64,000 nucleotides of DNA from Pedobacter miscanthi (lineage in GTDB: Bacteria > Bacteroidota > Bacteroidia > Sphingobacteriales > Sphingobacteriaceae): NCBI RefSeq assembly GCF_003315595.1, contig NZ_QNQU01000006.1, forward strand, positions 124,001 to 188,000, in the 5' to 3' direction. Positions within the stretch are counted from its first letter, which is position 1. Every line of letters begins with the position of its first letter. Shown in pieces: positions 25,588-35,702 of the stretch. Both the position numbers and the translations under genes were made by a program. The notes under the pieces were generated by a model. The model had not been told where the DNA came from and searched no databases. It saw nothing but the letters and a program-made list of their open reading frames with translations.

Positions 25588-26019
25588 ATGAAAGCCATTT
25601 CAATCCCTTTAAAGCTGATCAACCTACAGGACGACGGCTTCCACCTTTTAATGGAAGTTGTTATGTTTAAAGAGAAACATCTGGCCGTGCTGGATACCGG
25701 TGCATCAAGGAGTGTGTTCGATAAATCGTTAATTGAAAAACATCTTTCAGAAACGCTGCAGGTATCAGACGAAATTAATGCGGCGACGCTTTTTACTACC
25801 ACTACAACCATACAGGCTACCATTCCACAGGTGAAAATCGGTTCCTTAAAAATTAAAGATTACGAAACCGTTGCTTTCGATCTTCAATCGGTGAGCGATA
25901 CCTATCAACAGTTTGGTCACCCTCCCATTATGGGCATTATCGGTGGCGATATTTTAATGCAGTATAAGGCCGTTATCGATTATAAAAAACTCCGGTTAAA
26001 GCTTTATAAACAAAAATAA
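25588..26019 (+). CDS. Retropepsin-like aspartic protease (clan AA)
   Basis: 143 residues with one aspartic protease motif, DTGAS at 36-40, and a late GIIGGDILMQYKAVIDY block typical of single-domain clan AA proteases, which act as homodimers. There is no signal peptide or transmembrane segment, so it should be cytoplasmic, unlike the membrane-tethered relatives. Physiological substrates of these small bacterial proteins are mostly unknown. It is a separate transcription unit, 58 bp after the S41 peptidase gene. Confidence 0.75.
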   Translation: MKAISIPLKLINLQDDGFHLLMEVVMFKEKHLAVLDTGASRSVFDKSLIEKHLSETLQVSDEINAATLFTTTTTIQATIPQVKIGSLKIKDYETVAFDLQSVSDTYQQFGHPPIMGIIGGDILMQYKAVIDYKKLRLKLYKQK

Positions 26020-26077
26020 CTTCAGCCGTGACTTGAGTCATTTTCTGAAATGTTATTTTAACTGATATTTGTATCCA

Positions 26078-26512
26078 ATGAAAAAATTGACTGCAATTTT
26101 CTGTATCATTTTCTGGGCCGGACTGCTGGCAGGGATCAGTTTTTTAGAAGCGCCATTAAAATTTCAGGCTCCCGGCATCACCATTCCACTAGGTTTGGGC
26201 ATTGGCCAGCTGGTTTTCCAGGCGCTTAATAAAATAGAAATGGTGTTGCTCGTCATCATTTTAGCCTGTTCGCTGCCCGCACCTTTAACTCACATCCGCA
26301 GTATTTTACTGTTCACCATTACCATTCTTTTAATGGCAGATACTTTCTGGCTGTTACCCATACTTGATGAAAGGGCTAAACAGGTTTTATCTGGCCATGC
26401 CGGTATAAAAAGCTACCATCATGTATTGTATATCATGATCGACGTGATCAAATTTCTGGCCCTGATTATCCTCGGTTTTTCAAATTTAAAATCTCTGCGC
26501 CATGAAAAATGA
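26078..26512 (+). CDS. Four-helix membrane protein, DUF4149-like
   Basis: 144 residues with four hydrophobic segments (about 1-20, 45-68, 78-98 and 115-138). The segment FLEAPLKFQAPGITIPLGLGIGQLVF recalls the DUF4149 family, though I am not sure of the assignment. The start at 26078 (MKKLTAIF) is preferred to a TTG three codons earlier. It overlaps the truncated haemoglobin gene by 11 bp, which argues for translational coupling. A role in haem or oxygen biology is guessed only from this partner. Confidence 0.6.
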   Translation: MKKLTAIFCIIFWAGLLAGISFLEAPLKFQAPGITIPLGLGIGQLVFQALNKIEMVLLVIILACSLPAPLTHIRSILLFTITILLMADTFWLLPILDERAKQVLSGHAGIKSYHHVLYIMIDVIKFLALIILGFSNLKSLRHEK

Positions 26513-26897
26513 TATCCTCAACAGAACCGATATTATCCTTTTGGTAGATACCTTTTACGGAAATATACAGCAGAACGACAAAATCGGACCGATATTTACC
26601 AGTGTGGCCAAGGTAGACTGGGCACATCACTTACCTAAAATGTACGATTTTTGGGAAAGTATCCTTTTTGGCAAAGCGACATATAAAGGCAATCCAATGT
26701 TGGTTCATTTTGCATTGAACGATAAAACACCGCTGCAATCAGCAGAATTTGAGACCTGGAAAAGCATTTTCTTCAACACCGTTGATGATCTTTTTGAAGG
26801 CGAAAATGCGAATCTGATTAAACAAAAAGCACAATCTATAGCTGATTTAATGCATTTTAAAATCAATTCGCCCCAACCTAAAATAAAAATCGTGTAA
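26502..26897 (+). CDS. Group III truncated haemoglobin
   Basis: 131 residues of the truncated globin fold, group III branch. MYDFWESILFG near residue 45 and YKGNPMLVHFAL near 60 are hallmarks; the His in the latter is the proximal haem ligand. Globins of this group bind O2 or NO, and some have been linked to peroxide or NO defence. The gene overlaps the upstream membrane protein gene by 11 bp, and the SRPBCC gene follows under its own promoter. Which gas it handles here is unknown. Confidence 0.85.
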   Translation: MKNDILNRTDIILLVDTFYGNIQQNDKIGPIFTSVAKVDWAHHLPKMYDFWESILFGKATYKGNPMLVHFALNDKTPLQSAEFETWKSIFFNTVDDLFEGENANLIKQKAQSIADLMHFKINSPQPKIKIV

Positions 26898-26907
26898 AAA
26901 AATCTGC

Positions 26908-26938
26908 TTTGATTTACAGTGGTTTCTTTTTAAATTTA
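26908..26938 (+). promoter_or_regulatory. Promoter of the SRPBCC gene (TTTG-19-TAAATTTA)
   Basis: TTTG at 26908-26911 and TAAATTTA at 26931-26938 are 19 bp apart; the -7 box differs from TAnnTTTG only in its last base. The ATG follows at 26961. Confidence 0.5.
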
Positions 26939-26955
26939 GTTAACCAAACTAAATT
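26933..26955. promoter_or_regulatory. Operator-like palindrome over the SRPBCC gene start
   Basis: AATTTAGTT and AACTAAATT form a perfect 9-bp inverted repeat around a 5-bp centre (AACCA). It overlaps the -7 box and the probable transcription start, as a repressor operator would. The length and symmetry suit an ArsR- or MarR-type dimer, but no such gene is near. Confidence 0.5.
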
Positions 26956-26960
26956 GAATT

Positions 26961-27497
26961 ATGAAATTCCTAAAAATCTTATTAGGCATTATTGTCGTGC
27001 TGGCAATAATCATTATTGTTGGCGGTTTCTTTCTGCCAAAAAGTTATACTGTGAGCAGATCAACCGTAATTAATGCACCGGATACAGTAATTTACAAAAA
27101 CATCGCCGACTTTAAAGAATTTTACAAATGGAATCCCTGGGCAAAAATGGAGCCTACAGCAAAAACCACCTTTGGCGGAGTTGCCGGAGCGCCTGGCCAT
27201 TTATACGAATGGAAAGGTAAAGAAACCGGAAGTGGTTATATGAAAATTAAAAGTGTACAACCGAACAAACAGGTTGATATTGAATTAAAATTTATAGAAC
27301 CTTTCGAAAGTCTGGCAGATACCAAATTCGACATCCAGCCGGATGGAGCCAGCAATAAAGTAACCTGGACCATGAGCGGAGAAAATAACCTGATCAGCAA
27401 ATGGATGTGCGTTTTTGTAAGCATGGATAAAATGATCGGAAAGGATTTTGAAGATGGATTAAAATTCCTGAAAGAAAAATCGGAGAAGGGGGTTTAA
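26961..27497 (+). CDS. SRPBCC (START-like) family protein with N-terminal membrane anchor
   Basis: 178 residues. One hydrophobic helix at 5-27 is followed by an SRPBCC fold (polyketide cyclase/AHSA1-like): VSRSTVINAPDTVIYKNIADF near 32, FYKWNPWAKMEP near 54 and the long C-terminal helix. These proteins bind hydrophobic ligands in a deep pocket; the ligand here is unknown. In many bacteria they are controlled by adjacent ArsR genes. Here the operator-like palindrome at 26933-26955 is present but the regulator is not. Confidence 0.75.
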   Translation: MKFLKILLGIIVVLAIIIIVGGFFLPKSYTVSRSTVINAPDTVIYKNIADFKEFYKWNPWAKMEPTAKTTFGGVAGAPGHLYEWKGKETGSGYMKIKSVQPNKQVDIELKFIEPFESLADTKFDIQPDGASNKVTWTMSGENNLISKWMCVFVSMDKMIGKDFEDGLKFLKEKSEKGV

Positions 27498-27575
27498 TTA
27501 ACTTTCTTTCCAGGATAAACTGGATTATTTAGTCCGAAGACCAATGTCAGAAGTCAGAGGTTCATTCGACTATTT

Positions 27576-27700
27576 ATGCATTTTGTCACCCTGAGCGGAG
27601 TCGAAGGGTCTGCATCATGCTTACAAACGAACCAATGGCTAATGAACTACTGTACTTCCAGCCACAGCAACCGTCATTTCGACCGAAGCGGAGAAATCTA
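27576..27700. repeat. Fragments of two palindromic repeat types
   Basis: GTCACCCTGAGCGGAGTCG at 27584-27603 and CCGTCATTTCGACCGAAGCG at 27671-27690 are half-elements of the dispersed families. The second lacks its inverted partner, so it looks like a decayed copy. The rest of the gene-free stretch 27498-27843 shows nothing else except the terminator. Confidence 0.45.
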
Positions 27701-27704
27701 ACAT

Positions 27705-27735
27705 AAAAGCCTCTCCTTTTTGAGAGGCTTTTTTA
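27705..27735 (+). terminator. Intrinsic terminator after the SRPBCC gene
   Basis: AAAAGCCTCTC and GAGAGGCTTTT form an 11-bp stem around CTTTTT, followed by T residues. Confidence 0.7.
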
Positions 27736-27843
27736 TGGGCAGCTCCTAAACAACCAAACAATTCTGTCGGCTTTGCGTTAAAAATCAACTATTAATCCAT
27801 TAAGATTTTGTAATTCCCTATTTTTTAGATTACTTGCCAACAA

Positions 27844-28521
27844 ATGAATTTATTACTTGTAGAAGATGAACCAAATGTGGTTTCTGTAATTTCGAGAGGC
27901 CTGAGCGATGAGGGTTTTACTGTAAGTATTGCCCCTGATGGCCTGATCGGAAAACAGATGGCTTTAGAAAATCAGTTCGACCTGATTATACTCGACATCA
28001 TGCTACCCGGAATAAATGGTTTGGAACTCTGCAAAATCATCAAAGAGCGGAAACCCAATACGCCAATTATCATGCTTACGGCGCTGGGTACTACCGAAAA
28101 TGTAGTTAACGGGCTGGATAACGGCGCAGATGATTACCTTATTAAACCTTTTAAATTCGCAGAGCTTTTTGCACGCATCAGGATGTTGTTAAGGAGGTAT
28201 CATGGTGTAGTTTCGCAGGATCAGATTATTTCCATTGCCGATCTTCAGATTAATTTAAGTGCTAAAACCGTAAAACGGAACCAGCAGGAAATTGTACTTA
28301 CCGCAACCGAATACCGCCTGTTGGAATATATGGCCAAAAACCGGTCGAAAATTTTATCGCGGATTGATATCCTGGAAAATGTTTGGGATATCGATTTCAA
28401 CCTCGGCACCAATGTGGTTGATGTTTATGTAAATTACCTCCGCAAAAAAATAGATAAAAACGCCGATCAGAAACTCATTCATACCGCTGTAGGCCTAGGT
28501 TATATCTTGAAGGAAAAATAG
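27844..28521 (+). CDS. OmpR-family response regulator
   Basis: 225 residues. The receiver domain has the phosphate-accepting Asp51 in LIILDIMLPG, the acidic pair Glu7/Asp8 and Lys in YLIKPF near 100. The C-terminal winged helix (TATEYRLLEYMAKN, NVVDVYVNYLRKKI) is of the OmpR/PhoB type. The next gene, a histidine kinase, starts immediately after the stop codon, so they form one two-component operon. Signal and targets are unknown; the bestrophin/Usp genes downstream are only neighbours. Confidence 0.9.
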   Translation: MNLLLVEDEPNVVSVISRGLSDEGFTVSIAPDGLIGKQMALENQFDLIILDIMLPGINGLELCKIIKERKPNTPIIMLTALGTTENVVNGLDNGADDYLIKPFKFAELFARIRMLLRRYHGVVSQDQIISIADLQINLSAKTVKRNQQEIVLTATEYRLLEYMAKNRSKILSRIDILENVWDIDFNLGTNVVDVYVNYLRKKIDKNADQKLIHTAVGLGYILKEK

Positions 28522-29874
28522 ATGAACATCGCCAAGAAAATTACTTTACTTTTTGCCATTTTATCGGCAATTATCATCTCACTGTTAAGTGGTTTTGTAT
28601 GGTATTTTTCTAATGATTTTGCTTTCGAAGACTTTTACAAACGTTTAGAAGCAAGGGTTAATATTGCGGCACAGATTAAACTTTATGAGGATGCCAACAA
28701 TACAGCTTATGCTAAAATGCGTAACCGGTACCTGGAGCGCCTCCCATCAGAACAGGAATATATCATGCTGGCCAACGAGGCTCCTGCTAAGGTAGACCGT
28801 GAGTTGCCCATTAGTTTTTATAACCGCATAAAGGCAGGCTATGTAGCCCGTTACCGTACTGAAAATCATTTTTATGCAGGAAAATTCTTTAAGAGTGGTG
28901 ATAATGGATACATTGTTGTGGTTTCGGCTAACGATCCTGTTGGTTTCCGGGAGTTGAAAGACCTGCAGCGCATCCTGATCATCGGTTTTTTCCTTTCTGT
29001 TATCTTATCTTTTATTGTGGGCTGGAAATTTTCCAATTACATGCTCATGCCACTCCGTAACATCATTAAAAGTGTAAAAAAAATCAAGGCAGAAAACCTG
29101 CACCTGAGGCTGGATGTAAAAAAAGGGAACGATGAGATGTCGCAACTGGCACAAACCTTTAACAACATGCTTAACCGTTTGGAAACTGCTTTCGAAACAC
29201 AGAATAATTTTATCAGCAATGCTTCGCACGAATTAAGAACACCTCTTACCATTATCAGCGGCGAAGTAGAACTGGCTTTAAAAACCGTTGATGACCAGCA
29301 GAAACAGGAAAAAGCTTTGTCGAAAATTAAAGATGAAGCTGAAAGACTGGAACATATTTTAACCAGTTTATTAGGCCTGGCCCAATCGGGCTTTAACGGT
29401 AAAAACCAACCCTGGGAAGAAGTACGCATGGACGAGCTCCTCTGGGAAATTAAAGAATCTGTAAATCAGGTTCATCCAAACAGTAAAATAGAAATCGATT
29501 TCAGTAAACTTCCCGACGATGAGGAACTGCTCTCCATCAGGGTAAACAAAAACCTGATCAAACTCGCCATCAGCAATATTGTAAGCAATGCCTGCAAGTA
29601 CTCTAACGAAAATCTGGTGAGCATCAGCATTGAGAGTAACGCAAACATGCTTTCTATCGCGGTAACCGATCGCGGAATCGGGATCCCGCAAACCGATATC
29701 CAGCATATATTTGAACCATTTTTCCGGGCATCAAATACCAACGACTTTAAAGGTTATGGTGTTGGTTTACCCCTATCGTTAAATATCATCCGCCTGCACC
29801 GTGGTAGCATCGCCATCAAATCGCAGGAAGGCGTTGGAACGGAGATTAAAGTTTTACTTCCTGCTAAGGGTTGA
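28522..29874 (+). CDS. Membrane sensor histidine kinase
   Basis: 450 residues: membrane helix at about 6-28, a periplasmic sensing region of about 120 residues (30-148), a second helix at 150-168, a HAMP linker, then HisKA with the phosphorylated His236 in SHELRTPL and an HATPase domain with NAC (near 356), DRGIGIP and GYGVGLPLS. It pairs with the adjacent regulator, and the ATG directly follows that gene's stop codon, a mark of tight coupling. The sensor domain resembles no family I recognise. Confidence 0.9.
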   Translation: MNIAKKITLLFAILSAIIISLLSGFVWYFSNDFAFEDFYKRLEARVNIAAQIKLYEDANNTAYAKMRNRYLERLPSEQEYIMLANEAPAKVDRELPISFYNRIKAGYVARYRTENHFYAGKFFKSGDNGYIVVVSANDPVGFRELKDLQRILIIGFFLSVILSFIVGWKFSNYMLMPLRNIIKSVKKIKAENLHLRLDVKKGNDEMSQLAQTFNNMLNRLETAFETQNNFISNASHELRTPLTIISGEVELALKTVDDQQKQEKALSKIKDEAERLEHILTSLLGLAQSGFNGKNQPWEEVRMDELLWEIKESVNQVHPNSKIEIDFSKLPDDEELLSIRVNKNLIKLAISNIVSNACKYSNENLVSISIESNANMLSIAVTDRGIGIPQTDIQHIFEPFFRASNTNDFKGYGVGLPLSLNIIRLHRGSIAIKSQEGVGTEIKVLLPAKG

Positions 29875-29893
29875 TTGGTTCATTCGTACAAAA

Positions 29894-29963
29894 GGTTAAT
29901 CGGTTAATTGTTTAAATTGGTTAACTGCTTTAGATGTCGTACTATACAATTAACCGATTAACC
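29894..29963. repeat. Inverted repeat after the histidine kinase gene
   Basis: GGTTAATCGGTTAATTG at 29894-29910 and CAATTAACCGATTAACC at 29947-29963 are perfect 17-bp inverted copies, 36 bp apart. Further TTAACTG/CAGTTAA pairs flank the arms. No T-run follows, so it is not a standard terminator; the same sort of tta/aac repeat occurs at 41324-41457. Confidence 0.6.
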
Positions 29964-30099
29964 AATTAAACAGTTAACCAAAAAATTCCCAAAAAGAGTA
30001 CACTCTAATCTCATTCTAATCTCGCTCTTATTTCGCTGTAATAACATCGGGCTAAACTTGTATAAATTAATATTTAAATCATTTAAACAAGATATCGCC

Positions 30100-30597
30100 A
30101 TGAAAACAGTATTAATACCAACAGATTTTAAATTAGAAAGCATTAAAATCATCGATGCATTGGTGCAGCACCAAAACAGCGAAAAGTTAAATATCATATT
30201 TGTGCATGCTTTTAAACTTTCTGATTCAATTACAGACATGTTGATGCTTAGCCGCCGCAGCCGTGATTACGAAAATGTTAGCGACGGATTTTATCAGGAA
30301 ATCAATAATGCCAAAGCTAAATATGCAGATCAGATTAATACCATCGGTATCGAATATTTTTACGGAAGTACAGTAGCTGCGTTCAAAAACTTTATCGAAG
30401 CGTTTGATGTATCGTGCATTGCCTACTTAAAAAATTACGCTTTTACTCCGATCAACAAATACAGTATCGACCCTAAAATATTAACTGAACGTGCAGGCTG
30501 CGAAGTGATCCAGCTAAATGCATTAACTGTTCATACCAAAGAAAATTTAATCGATACTAAAATACAGGAAGCACAATTGCTTGAAGCAAATGCTTAA
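30100..30597 (+). CDS. Universal-stress-protein-like protein
   Basis: 165 residues from the ATG at 30100 (MKTVLIPTDFKLES), which is in the register of the UspA family; the longer frame from 30058 adds 14 unrelated residues. The N-terminal strand VLIPTDF and the Rossmann-like pattern fit a divergent Usp domain, but the ATP-binding GxxG-9x-G(S/T) motif is not seen, so nucleotide binding is doubtful. It precedes the bestrophin gene by 26 bp and the two are probably cotranscribed. Confidence 0.6.
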   Translation: MKTVLIPTDFKLESIKIIDALVQHQNSEKLNIIFVHAFKLSDSITDMLMLSRRSRDYENVSDGFYQEINNAKAKYADQINTIGIEYFYGSTVAAFKNFIEAFDVSCIAYLKNYAFTPINKYSIDPKILTERAGCEVIQLNALTVHTKENLIDTKIQEAQLLEANA

Positions 30598-30623
30598 TCA
30601 TTAACCTATAAAAATTTCATATC

Positions 30624-31550
30624 ATGCTGTTACGAAATAATATTCCGCTCACTTATATATTCGGAAAGATCAAAAAAGAAGTCCTGTTTGTAATAGGTTA
30701 CTCTGTAGGAATAGTGGTGTTATATGAAAATTTCCATGTAACACGTATATCTATCCCGGTTGCAGTACCTGCACTGCTGGGCACTATCATTTCCCTTTTA
30801 CTGGCATTCCGCTCTAATCAGGCATACGATAGATGGTGGGAGGCAAGGATCCTCTGGGGCGCCATAGTAAACGATTCGAGGTCCCTCTCCCGCCAGATAT
30901 TGTCGTTCGTAGAAAATCCTTATGGGCAAGATGAAATTGAGGAATTTAAAGCCCGTTTTATCAAAAGGCAAATTGCCTGGTGTTATGCGCTAAGTCAATC
31001 CTTAAGGGGTTTCAACGCCAGAAAAGGCCTGGAAGAATACCTTTCAGCTGATGAAGTTGCTTTTATCAAGAAACGTAAAAATGTAACGGCCAGCATTTTG
31101 GAATTACATGGAATGGATTTGAAAAAAGCATTACAGGAAGGCTGGATCAATAAATATCAACAGATAGAGATCGACAAAACCATTAGTGCTTTGTGTAACC
31201 ACATGGGTGGATCGGAAAGGATTAAAAACACCGTTTTTCCGGTTACTTATAGCAAGTATATTAATATGTCTATCCATTTATTTATTGTTTTGCTGCCTTT
31301 TGGCCTGATTGAATACTTTGGCTATATGGAAGTACCTCTGGTAGTGGCCATTGCAGCATTCTTTTTACTGGTTGAAAAAATGGCTGTACATCTTCAGGAT
31401 CCGTTTGAAAACAAACCTACGGATACACCAACCACAACAATATGCAGAACCATTGAGCGCGACCTTTGCCAGATGCTCGATGACAATAAAATTTACGAAG
31501 ATAAGCCACAAACAGAACTGGCACCTGTTGGTTCGTATTACATTTTGTAA
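30624..31550 (+). CDS. Bestrophin-family ion channel
   Basis: 308 residues of the bestrophin/UPF0187 family with four membrane helices (near 15-35, 45-62, 205-225 and 230-250). The signature LLAFRSNQAYDRWWEAR near residue 60 and WGAIVNDSR are hallmarks. Bacterial homologues form pentameric channels; studied ones conduct cations, with anion conduction in animals. The selectivity here is not evident from the sequence. It follows the Usp-like gene; regulation of an ion channel by a stress protein is only an inference. Confidence 0.85.
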   Translation: MLLRNNIPLTYIFGKIKKEVLFVIGYSVGIVVLYENFHVTRISIPVAVPALLGTIISLLLAFRSNQAYDRWWEARILWGAIVNDSRSLSRQILSFVENPYGQDEIEEFKARFIKRQIAWCYALSQSLRGFNARKGLEEYLSADEVAFIKKRKNVTASILELHGMDLKKALQEGWINKYQQIEIDKTISALCNHMGGSERIKNTVFPVTYSKYINMSIHLFIVLLPFGLIEYFGYMEVPLVVAIAAFFLLVEKMAVHLQDPFENKPTDTPTTTICRTIERDLCQMLDDNKIYEDKPQTELAPVGSYYIL

Positions 31551-31657
31551 TCGCCAATGGTTAAGATAAATCTCATTAGTTTGAGGTGGTTAGTTAATGC
31601 CATCAGCTTTCTCTTTGGATAAAGAGAATCTATGGATTTAAGTGTATAATAAGACAA

Positions 31658-31693
31658 AAGCCATTCTGAATCCCGAATGGCTTTGTTTTTTTA
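31658..31693 (+). terminator. Intrinsic terminator after bestrophin
   Basis: AAAGCCATTC and GAATGGCTTT form a 10-bp stem around TGAATCCC, followed by GTTTTTTTT. Confidence 0.75.
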
Positions 31694-31716
31694 TATCAGA
31701 TGTTATCATGGGTATT

Positions 31717-32397
31717 TTAAACCACGAGTTTATACTTATCCATCAATTGTTTACTTTCTCTCATCCCAGCTTTAGCCGTTTTAAGAGCAGTAATAAAGTA
31801 AATAACAAATAAAGTAATGAGTACCGATACAATAAGAAAACTTCTGTTTAAAGAAAAGAATATTGATGTTTGATTACTTTTACTGATGGCCATATTTGTA
31901 ACAACCAGAAAAGACCCCAGGAAAGTTAAAAAAGAAACAGCAGACCTATATGACATGTATTTTTTATAAATAGAATCTTTTAGATTATAAAGAAGCAAAA
32001 TTCCAACAATACCGAACATCCCAATAATATATATCGTATAAAAATTATCATTGCTTACCATCATCTGCAGTTTATAAACAACAAAGCCGAGGAATAAAAC
32101 CATCAGGATATATTTATAACCAAAATAGCTCAGAAAATTCTGCCAGAAAAATTTACTGTACTTTTTCTTTAACCCCTTAACCACTGATTTTTGGATAACA
32201 GTAAAACCATCTGGCCCAAAAGCTTCGTGGGTTTGGCTTATCGCATCTTCAAATTTAAGATGCTGATCAGCCTCCATCCTTTCTTCAACCGATGATGCTA
32301 CATGATCTAAAATCTCCATCTGAACATCAATATAATTAAAGCCTTTTTGCTGGATAAAAGACCTGATGCGGGCAAGTTGTTCTTTAGTCAATTTCAT
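31717..32397 (-). CDS. Four-helix membrane protein of a PadR operon (HAAS-like N-terminus), B
   Basis: 226 residues. The soluble N-terminal 75 residues contain the shared pattern IxxxGFNYIDVQMEILDHVASSVEER. Four membrane helices follow (about 92-112, 122-140, 155-172 and 182-202). The N-terminus resembles that of the next gene (EVYDHMVNALEDR) around a conserved E-x-x-DH core. In Firmicutes, PadR genes are often followed by such membrane proteins with a helical HAAS/DUF1700-type domain; I assign this only by analogy. It is the last gene of a three-gene operon with a 2-bp gap to its neighbour. Confidence 0.55.
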   Translation of the reverse strand: MKLTKEQLARIRSFIQQKGFNYIDVQMEILDHVASSVEERMEADQHLKFEDAISQTHEAFGPDGFTVIQKSVVKGLKKKYSKFFWQNFLSYFGYKYILMVLFLGFVVYKLQMMVSNDNFYTIYIIGMFGIVGILLLYNLKDSIYKKYMSYRSAVSFLTFLGSFLVVTNMAISKSNQTSIFFSLNRSFLIVSVLITLFVIYFITALKTAKAGMRESKQLMDKYKLVV

Positions 32398-32399
32398 AT

Positions 32400-33062
32400 T
32401 CAGGCAATAAGTATTTTAATTTTTTGATTATAAAATTTCCTGAACGACCTTATATAAAGGCTGCAGAAGAAATATAAGGTAAGGAGAATGATGACTTTAC
32501 TATGCTGGTTTACGCTAATTAAACTATCGTTGCTAATAAACCAATAGAAAACAAAAACACTGATAAACAAACCGAATGTAGATAAGCTGCCTAAAGCGTT
32601 GTCAAAGATCGAATATTTTTTATGCTTTCTTTTGCGGATCCATATTTTCGTATACACATAAAGGTTGACGAGAATAAAACATAAAAAAATCGCCGCCATC
32701 ATTGGTTTTGTATTAAAAGCTGATCTTGTACTACTCCAATAAATACAGGCGCAAAGCATTAGATTAACGATATTTGCCAATAAACCCGGCCATTTGAACG
32801 AATCGGTGAGTTCATTTAAAAAATGTTTTGCCTGGTTTTGGTTGATCTGCTTTTGATAAAGTTCTTCCTCCGCTTTAATTTGATTAAAACTTCCAAAATC
32901 GTCATTAATAATTTTGGCAAGCAGTGCGGTACTGTAAACCTCATCTCTATCTTCGAGCGCATTTACCATATGATCATAAACCTCGTTATAGGTTTCAATA
33001 TATTTTGGTGCATCAAAAATATAATCCTTAATTTCCTTATGCTGCTGATTTGTTAATATCAT
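32400..33062 (-). CDS. Four-helix membrane protein of a PadR operon (HAAS-like N-terminus), A
   Basis: 220 residues with the same layout as the downstream gene: soluble helical N-terminus carrying EVYDHMVNALEDR near residue 26, then about four membrane helices in the C-terminal two thirds. The start codon immediately follows the padR stop, so translation is coupled. The function is not known. The family pattern suggests a membrane sensor or output partner of the PadR repressor, perhaps signalling envelope stress, but this is inference. Confidence 0.55.
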   Translation of the reverse strand: MILTNQQHKEIKDYIFDAPKYIETYNEVYDHMVNALEDRDEVYSTALLAKIINDDFGSFNQIKAEEELYQKQINQNQAKHFLNELTDSFKWPGLLANIVNLMLCACIYWSSTRSAFNTKPMMAAIFLCFILVNLYVYTKIWIRKRKHKKYSIFDNALGSLSTFGLFISVFVFYWFISNDSLISVNQHSKVIILLTLYFFCSLYIRSFRKFYNQKIKILIA

Positions 33063-33401
33063 TTAAATTGCCGGTTTTAAGTTTAACAATAACTGTAACT
33101 GGGCAATAAAATCTTTAGCTTCCTGCAGTTTATTTACGACTTCTTTTTCTCCATCTTTAGATAAGGAATAATATTTCCTCACCCTGTTATCAACCACCTC
33201 TGTTGTCGTTTCCAATAAACCTTCTGCCTCTAATTTATGCAAGGCGGGATATAATGCACCCTCTTTTAACATTAACTCGCCCTGCGTAATGGATTTTACT
33301 TTTTGAGTAATCTCATAACCATACATCTTCTCATTCTCTGATAAAAGATTTAAAATGATCGTTTGTAAAGTACCTTTAAATAGTTCGTTATTAACTGCCA
33401 T
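33063..33401 (-). CDS. PadR family transcriptional repressor
   Basis: 112 residues with the PadR winged helix (LNLLSENEKMYGYEITQKV, then EGALYPALHKLEAEGLLE) and the short C-terminal dimerisation helix. PadR proteins repress their own operons and dissociate on ligand or signal binding. The gene is first in a three-gene operon and a long palindrome lies 18 bp upstream at 33419-33451, as expected for autoregulation. The effector is unknown. The start is clear: the ATG at 33401 gives a standard-length protein. Confidence 0.88.
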   Translation of the reverse strand: MAVNNELFKGTLQTIILNLLSENEKMYGYEITQKVKSITQGELMLKEGALYPALHKLEAEGLLETTTEVVDNRVRKYYSLSKDGEKEVVNKLQEAKDFIAQLQLLLNLKPAI

Positions 33402-33418
33402 AAATCAAATATATGCAT

Positions 33419-33451
33419 TTTTACATACATAGGAAAATTATGTATGTAAAA
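33419..33451. promoter_or_regulatory. PadR operator: 13-bp perfect palindrome arms
   Basis: TTTTACATACATA and TATGTATGTAAAA are perfect 13-bp inverted copies around a 7-bp centre. PadR operators characteristically contain ATGT/ACAT pairs, both present here. It lies directly upstream of padR, so autorepression is very probable. Confidence 0.75.
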
Positions 33452-33494
33452 TTTATATTAATATCTTCCTTGAGGTAATATTATAAACTTAGAG

Positions 33495-33570
33495 TTGTGA
33501 CCTTTGAGTTTGTCGAATGACATGCAATAACAGCTCTAAAGCATTTCGACAAGCTCAACGTGACAAAATT
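33495..33570. repeat. Palindromic repeat with GTCGAATGAC/CGACAAGCTC ends
   Basis: TTTGAGTTTGTCGAA near 33501 and TTCGACAAGCTCAA near 33545 are imperfect inverted copies about 30 bp apart. It is one of the short dispersed palindromes, located between padR and gyrB. Confidence 0.45.
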
Positions 33571-33603
33571 TTAGGGGAACAAAATTTATGACGCGGGCTG
33601 CAT

Positions 33604-33641
33604 ACAAAAAAGCCCCTTCAAGATTTAACTTGAAGAGGCTT
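33604..33641 (-). terminator. Intrinsic terminator after gyrB
   Basis: AAGCCCCTTCAAG and CTTGAAGAGGCTT form a 13-bp stem with one mismatch; the minus strand continues with TTTTTTG. Confidence 0.7.
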
Positions 33642-33668
33642 AACATATTCTCTGGAATTTCAGCTTAT

Positions 33669-35630
<1,962 letters not shown>

Positions 35631-35651
35631 TTAATTAAAAACAATAAGTAT

Positions 35652-35659
35652 CAAAAATA
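35652..35659 (-). promoter_or_regulatory. -7 box TATTTTTG for gyrB
   Basis: A perfect TAnnTTTG on the minus strand 25 bp before the gyrB start. A clear -33 partner was not found. Confidence 0.4.
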
Positions 35660-35702
35660 CGCAAATTTTGGCATTTAAACTAATATGTGGATAAGTTTTG
35701 GC

